DNA of 64,000 nucleotides, taken from Talinum fruticosum. Taxonomy: Eukaryota; Streptophyta; Magnoliopsida; Caryophyllales; Talinaceae. Each line of letters begins with the position of its first letter. Position 1 is the stretch's first letter. This document shows, in pieces, positions 61,967-64,000 of this stretch. Under the pieces are notes generated by a model. It saw nothing but the letters and a program-made list of their open reading frames with translations. It was not told where the DNA came from and ran no database searches. A program made the position numbers and the translations under genes. The stretch spans positions 4,535,001 to 4,599,000 of the forward strand of contig JAITYX010000047.1 of assembly GCA_021018815.1 (NCBI GenBank). The letters are read 5' to 3'.

Positions 61967-62416
61967 TGTAGAGCCTAATGGGTAATAGGCTTGAAGTAAT
62001 CTTAGTTTGTAACCGGGCAAGGCTGACATGAGCATGCCAAAAACCAAGGAACAAGCCAAAGTAGCAAGAACCAGTTGGAAGAACCATGACACGGTTATGA
62101 CCATGCTAGCCGACACGACCATGCCTTGTCCCCAACACGTCCGTGCCAGCGCTTTTCCCCCGCAGTTTGATTTTCATCCATTTTGCACAATTTCTGTTTT
62201 GCTTGTTGGGGATTATGGTTATATAATGTTAATTTAACCTCCATTGATGTACACAAACAACAAAAAGCTTAATCCTTGTAATAAAAAATCATCTAGTGCA
62301 ATCGTTCGTGGTTTTTGCCAATTTGAGTTTTCCGCGTAAAAATTCTTTTGTCTCGATTTCATTGTTCTCTTCTTGTTTCTTTAACTATTGTTTGAGTGTG
62401 ACTCTTGATCCTAACA
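61967..62416 (+). mobile_element. Copia 3' LTR
   Basis: It starts TGTAGAGCC directly after the polypurine tract and ends GATCCTAACA, giving the TG...CA ends of an LTR of 450 bp. The right half resembles the remnant at 4055-4370. No 5' LTR was found in the window. Confidence 0.65.
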
Positions 62417-62936
62417 AATTAGGTGTATTTGATAATTGGTATAATAAACCAAGAATTATAGTAAAAATTAAACATCTTCCAACCTTTAAATTTTGTTGGT
62501 CTCTCTTCCTTTCCGAAGTCTTAATTTTAAGATAAATATTAGGAATTAAGGTCCGAGCAAAAAAATAAAACTAGAAAAAAAAAAGAAAAAGAAGTATACC
62601 TCCATTACAAGGAGGGAGGTAAAGAAACAAATATTATTAATCCTTAAAACGTCACAAAACCTACACAGCAAAGTAGTCAGAAATTACTCATGCAAGCTAT
62701 ACTTCTCTCTCACTCTCTCATCCATTAGAATTATGACTTGATTAGCATTAGAATTTAGTCTAAATTATTTGAATTTTCCAATGATTGAACTCGTGAAGAA
62801 GGGTAGGGTGGCTTTCATATTTATGTTCAATTACCATTTGAACGTACAAAAGATGAGAAACATATCCCGCTTGAGCAAAACTCAATGATTTTTGTCTTGA
62901 AATTATTCTTTGAGCTTCCTCTGTTCTTGCCTCACA
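62417..62936. other. Intergenic and probable 3' UTR of the right-edge gene
   Basis: No separate gene seen. The part next to 62937 should be the 3' UTR of the minus-strand LAZY/IGT-like gene. Confidence 0.4.
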
Positions 62937-64000
62937 TCATAGCTCTAGCACCACAACTGCCCACCAAAAAAACCCAAAAAAAAAATGTTTCACATTAGTT
63001 CATAGATAGATAAGGTAGCTTGACACGCATAATTTCGCTCATCGTTTGATAATGTCTACGTCAATCACATTTTCAATAACGTTTAATAGGGCGGTTGATA
63101 AGATGGGCAATATTTTAGATCATTATCTTCTTACCTTATGATAACACTAATTCTCTTTCTGTTTAGCATTACGACAATGAGATAGATCTAAAATTCCTGA
63201 AGTACTTAAATTTTATCTCTTTAAAAGAAAAAAAGTAGAAAAAACTAGCTAACACATAAAAATTTCATTATTTTGATTTTTCAAGGTTTAAAATATTGTC
63301 ATACATATGACAATAAATATTAGGAATTAAGGTCCAAGAAATATATTATATATTGCACATACCAGTCTTTCTTAGCTTGTAACAAAAATAAAATTAATCA
63401 ATTATGTGAATTATTCTTGAAAAAAAAAAAAAAAAGAGGTAGCCATATAGCTCCCTTTGTCAGTAGTAGTAGCGGCATGTGGGCCAATTGAGTAGAGACA
63501 TGGTATAATATAGTTTAAACAACAAAGGTTCAAGTTCGATTGAATTATATTTAGCCTTTATAGTATAGTCTTGGACCACCTCAGAATACTGTTAGGTTAA
63601 GATCTAAAGACAAAACCTAGAGGCCTAATAGAGAAAATTGGGGGTAAGATGGTGTGTTAACTAGAATGATCTAGCAATCGGGTTGGGTCGAGTATGTAAA
63701 TTGACTTTGATTTAGTTATAACGGAATGGGTTTGTGAAACTGATTTTTAGTTCTTTTAATATGATATAGATGAGTCATTCAGCCAAAAAAAAAATGATAT
63801 AGATGAGTCAAATAGTATTAGTGAAAGAATTATATCTAAATTTTAACTTATTTGGATCGAGTCAATCTATACTCAATCGACTATTACGCCGACACAGAAT
63901 TAACCCTATGACCAAAGTTTAAACCGAGAGAGAGAGAGAGAGCACACTTACATTCATCATCGGTAGTGATCCAACTCCCTCTCCTGTGGGTGTGGGAACA
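62937..64000 (-). CDS. C-terminal exons of a LAZY1/IGT-family-like gene (partial)
   Basis: Two coding exons on the minus strand: 63952 to beyond 64000 and 62937-62956, joined across a 995-bp GT/AG intron. The visible product ends RRGSWITTDDEFVVLEL and stop. Plant LAZY1/DRO1 (IGT) proteins, which set shoot and root gravitropic angle, end in a conserved C-terminal motif of the form WIKTD..Y-LVLEL, and their last coding exon is characteristically about 20 bp. Here it is exactly 20 nt. Only about 22 residues are visible, so the family call rests on the motif and the exon architecture. The rest of the gene lies past the right edge. Confidence 0.6.

Overview
This is a stretch of nuclear DNA from a eudicot flowering plant. 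The evidence is high A+T content, GT/AG introns, a tRNA-Tyr gene with a plant-type intron, plant-specific protein families (VAMP72, MS5/SDI1-like, LAZY/IGT-like), and many Stowaway, hAT, mariner, MULE, LINE and copia remnants. The species cannot be fixed from the window.

Layout. 0-14 kb is gene-poor: a possible gene tail at the left edge, tRNA-Tyr at 1.8 kb, a copia LTR remnant at 4.1 kb, a noncoding repeat block at 6.3-8.4 kb, a dead MULE at 9.9-11 kb and a dead DD39D mariner at 11.4-12.6 kb. 14.5-43 kb is the gene-rich core, with five protein genes: NSN1-like nucleolar GTPase (+), a small plastid-type protein (-), a VAMP72 R-SNARE (+), pantothenate synthetase (-) and an SDI1/MS5-like TPR protein (-). 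43-51 kb is repeat-rich intergenic DNA. 51.5-55 kb is an Alba-domain RGG protein gene (-). 55-62.5 kb is again transposon debris, the largest piece being a decayed L1-type LINE followed by a copia 3' end and LTR. The right edge (62.9-64 kb) holds the last two coding exons of what looks like a LAZY1/IGT-family gene (-).

The genes are independent housekeeping or regulatory loci with no evident shared pathway. Exon boundaries were set by hand from GT/AG sites, reading frame and the remembered shape of each family. PANC and the Alba gene reconstruct with no breaks. NSN1 and VAMP72 each need exactly one extra base in an otherwise intact coding sequence, and the SDI1-like gene has a similar problem in its first exon. 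This points to residual single-base deletions in the assembly, or to real frameshifts.

The most interesting material is repetitive: a tRNA-like SINE family in three copies, a Stowaway MITE family in four copies, two hAT-type elements with recognisable 8-bp target duplications (one inside an intron of the SDI1-like gene), and an unclassified block at 44.4-45.7 kb with short motifs in opposite orientation at its two sides. I did not find a convincing new multi-gene system.
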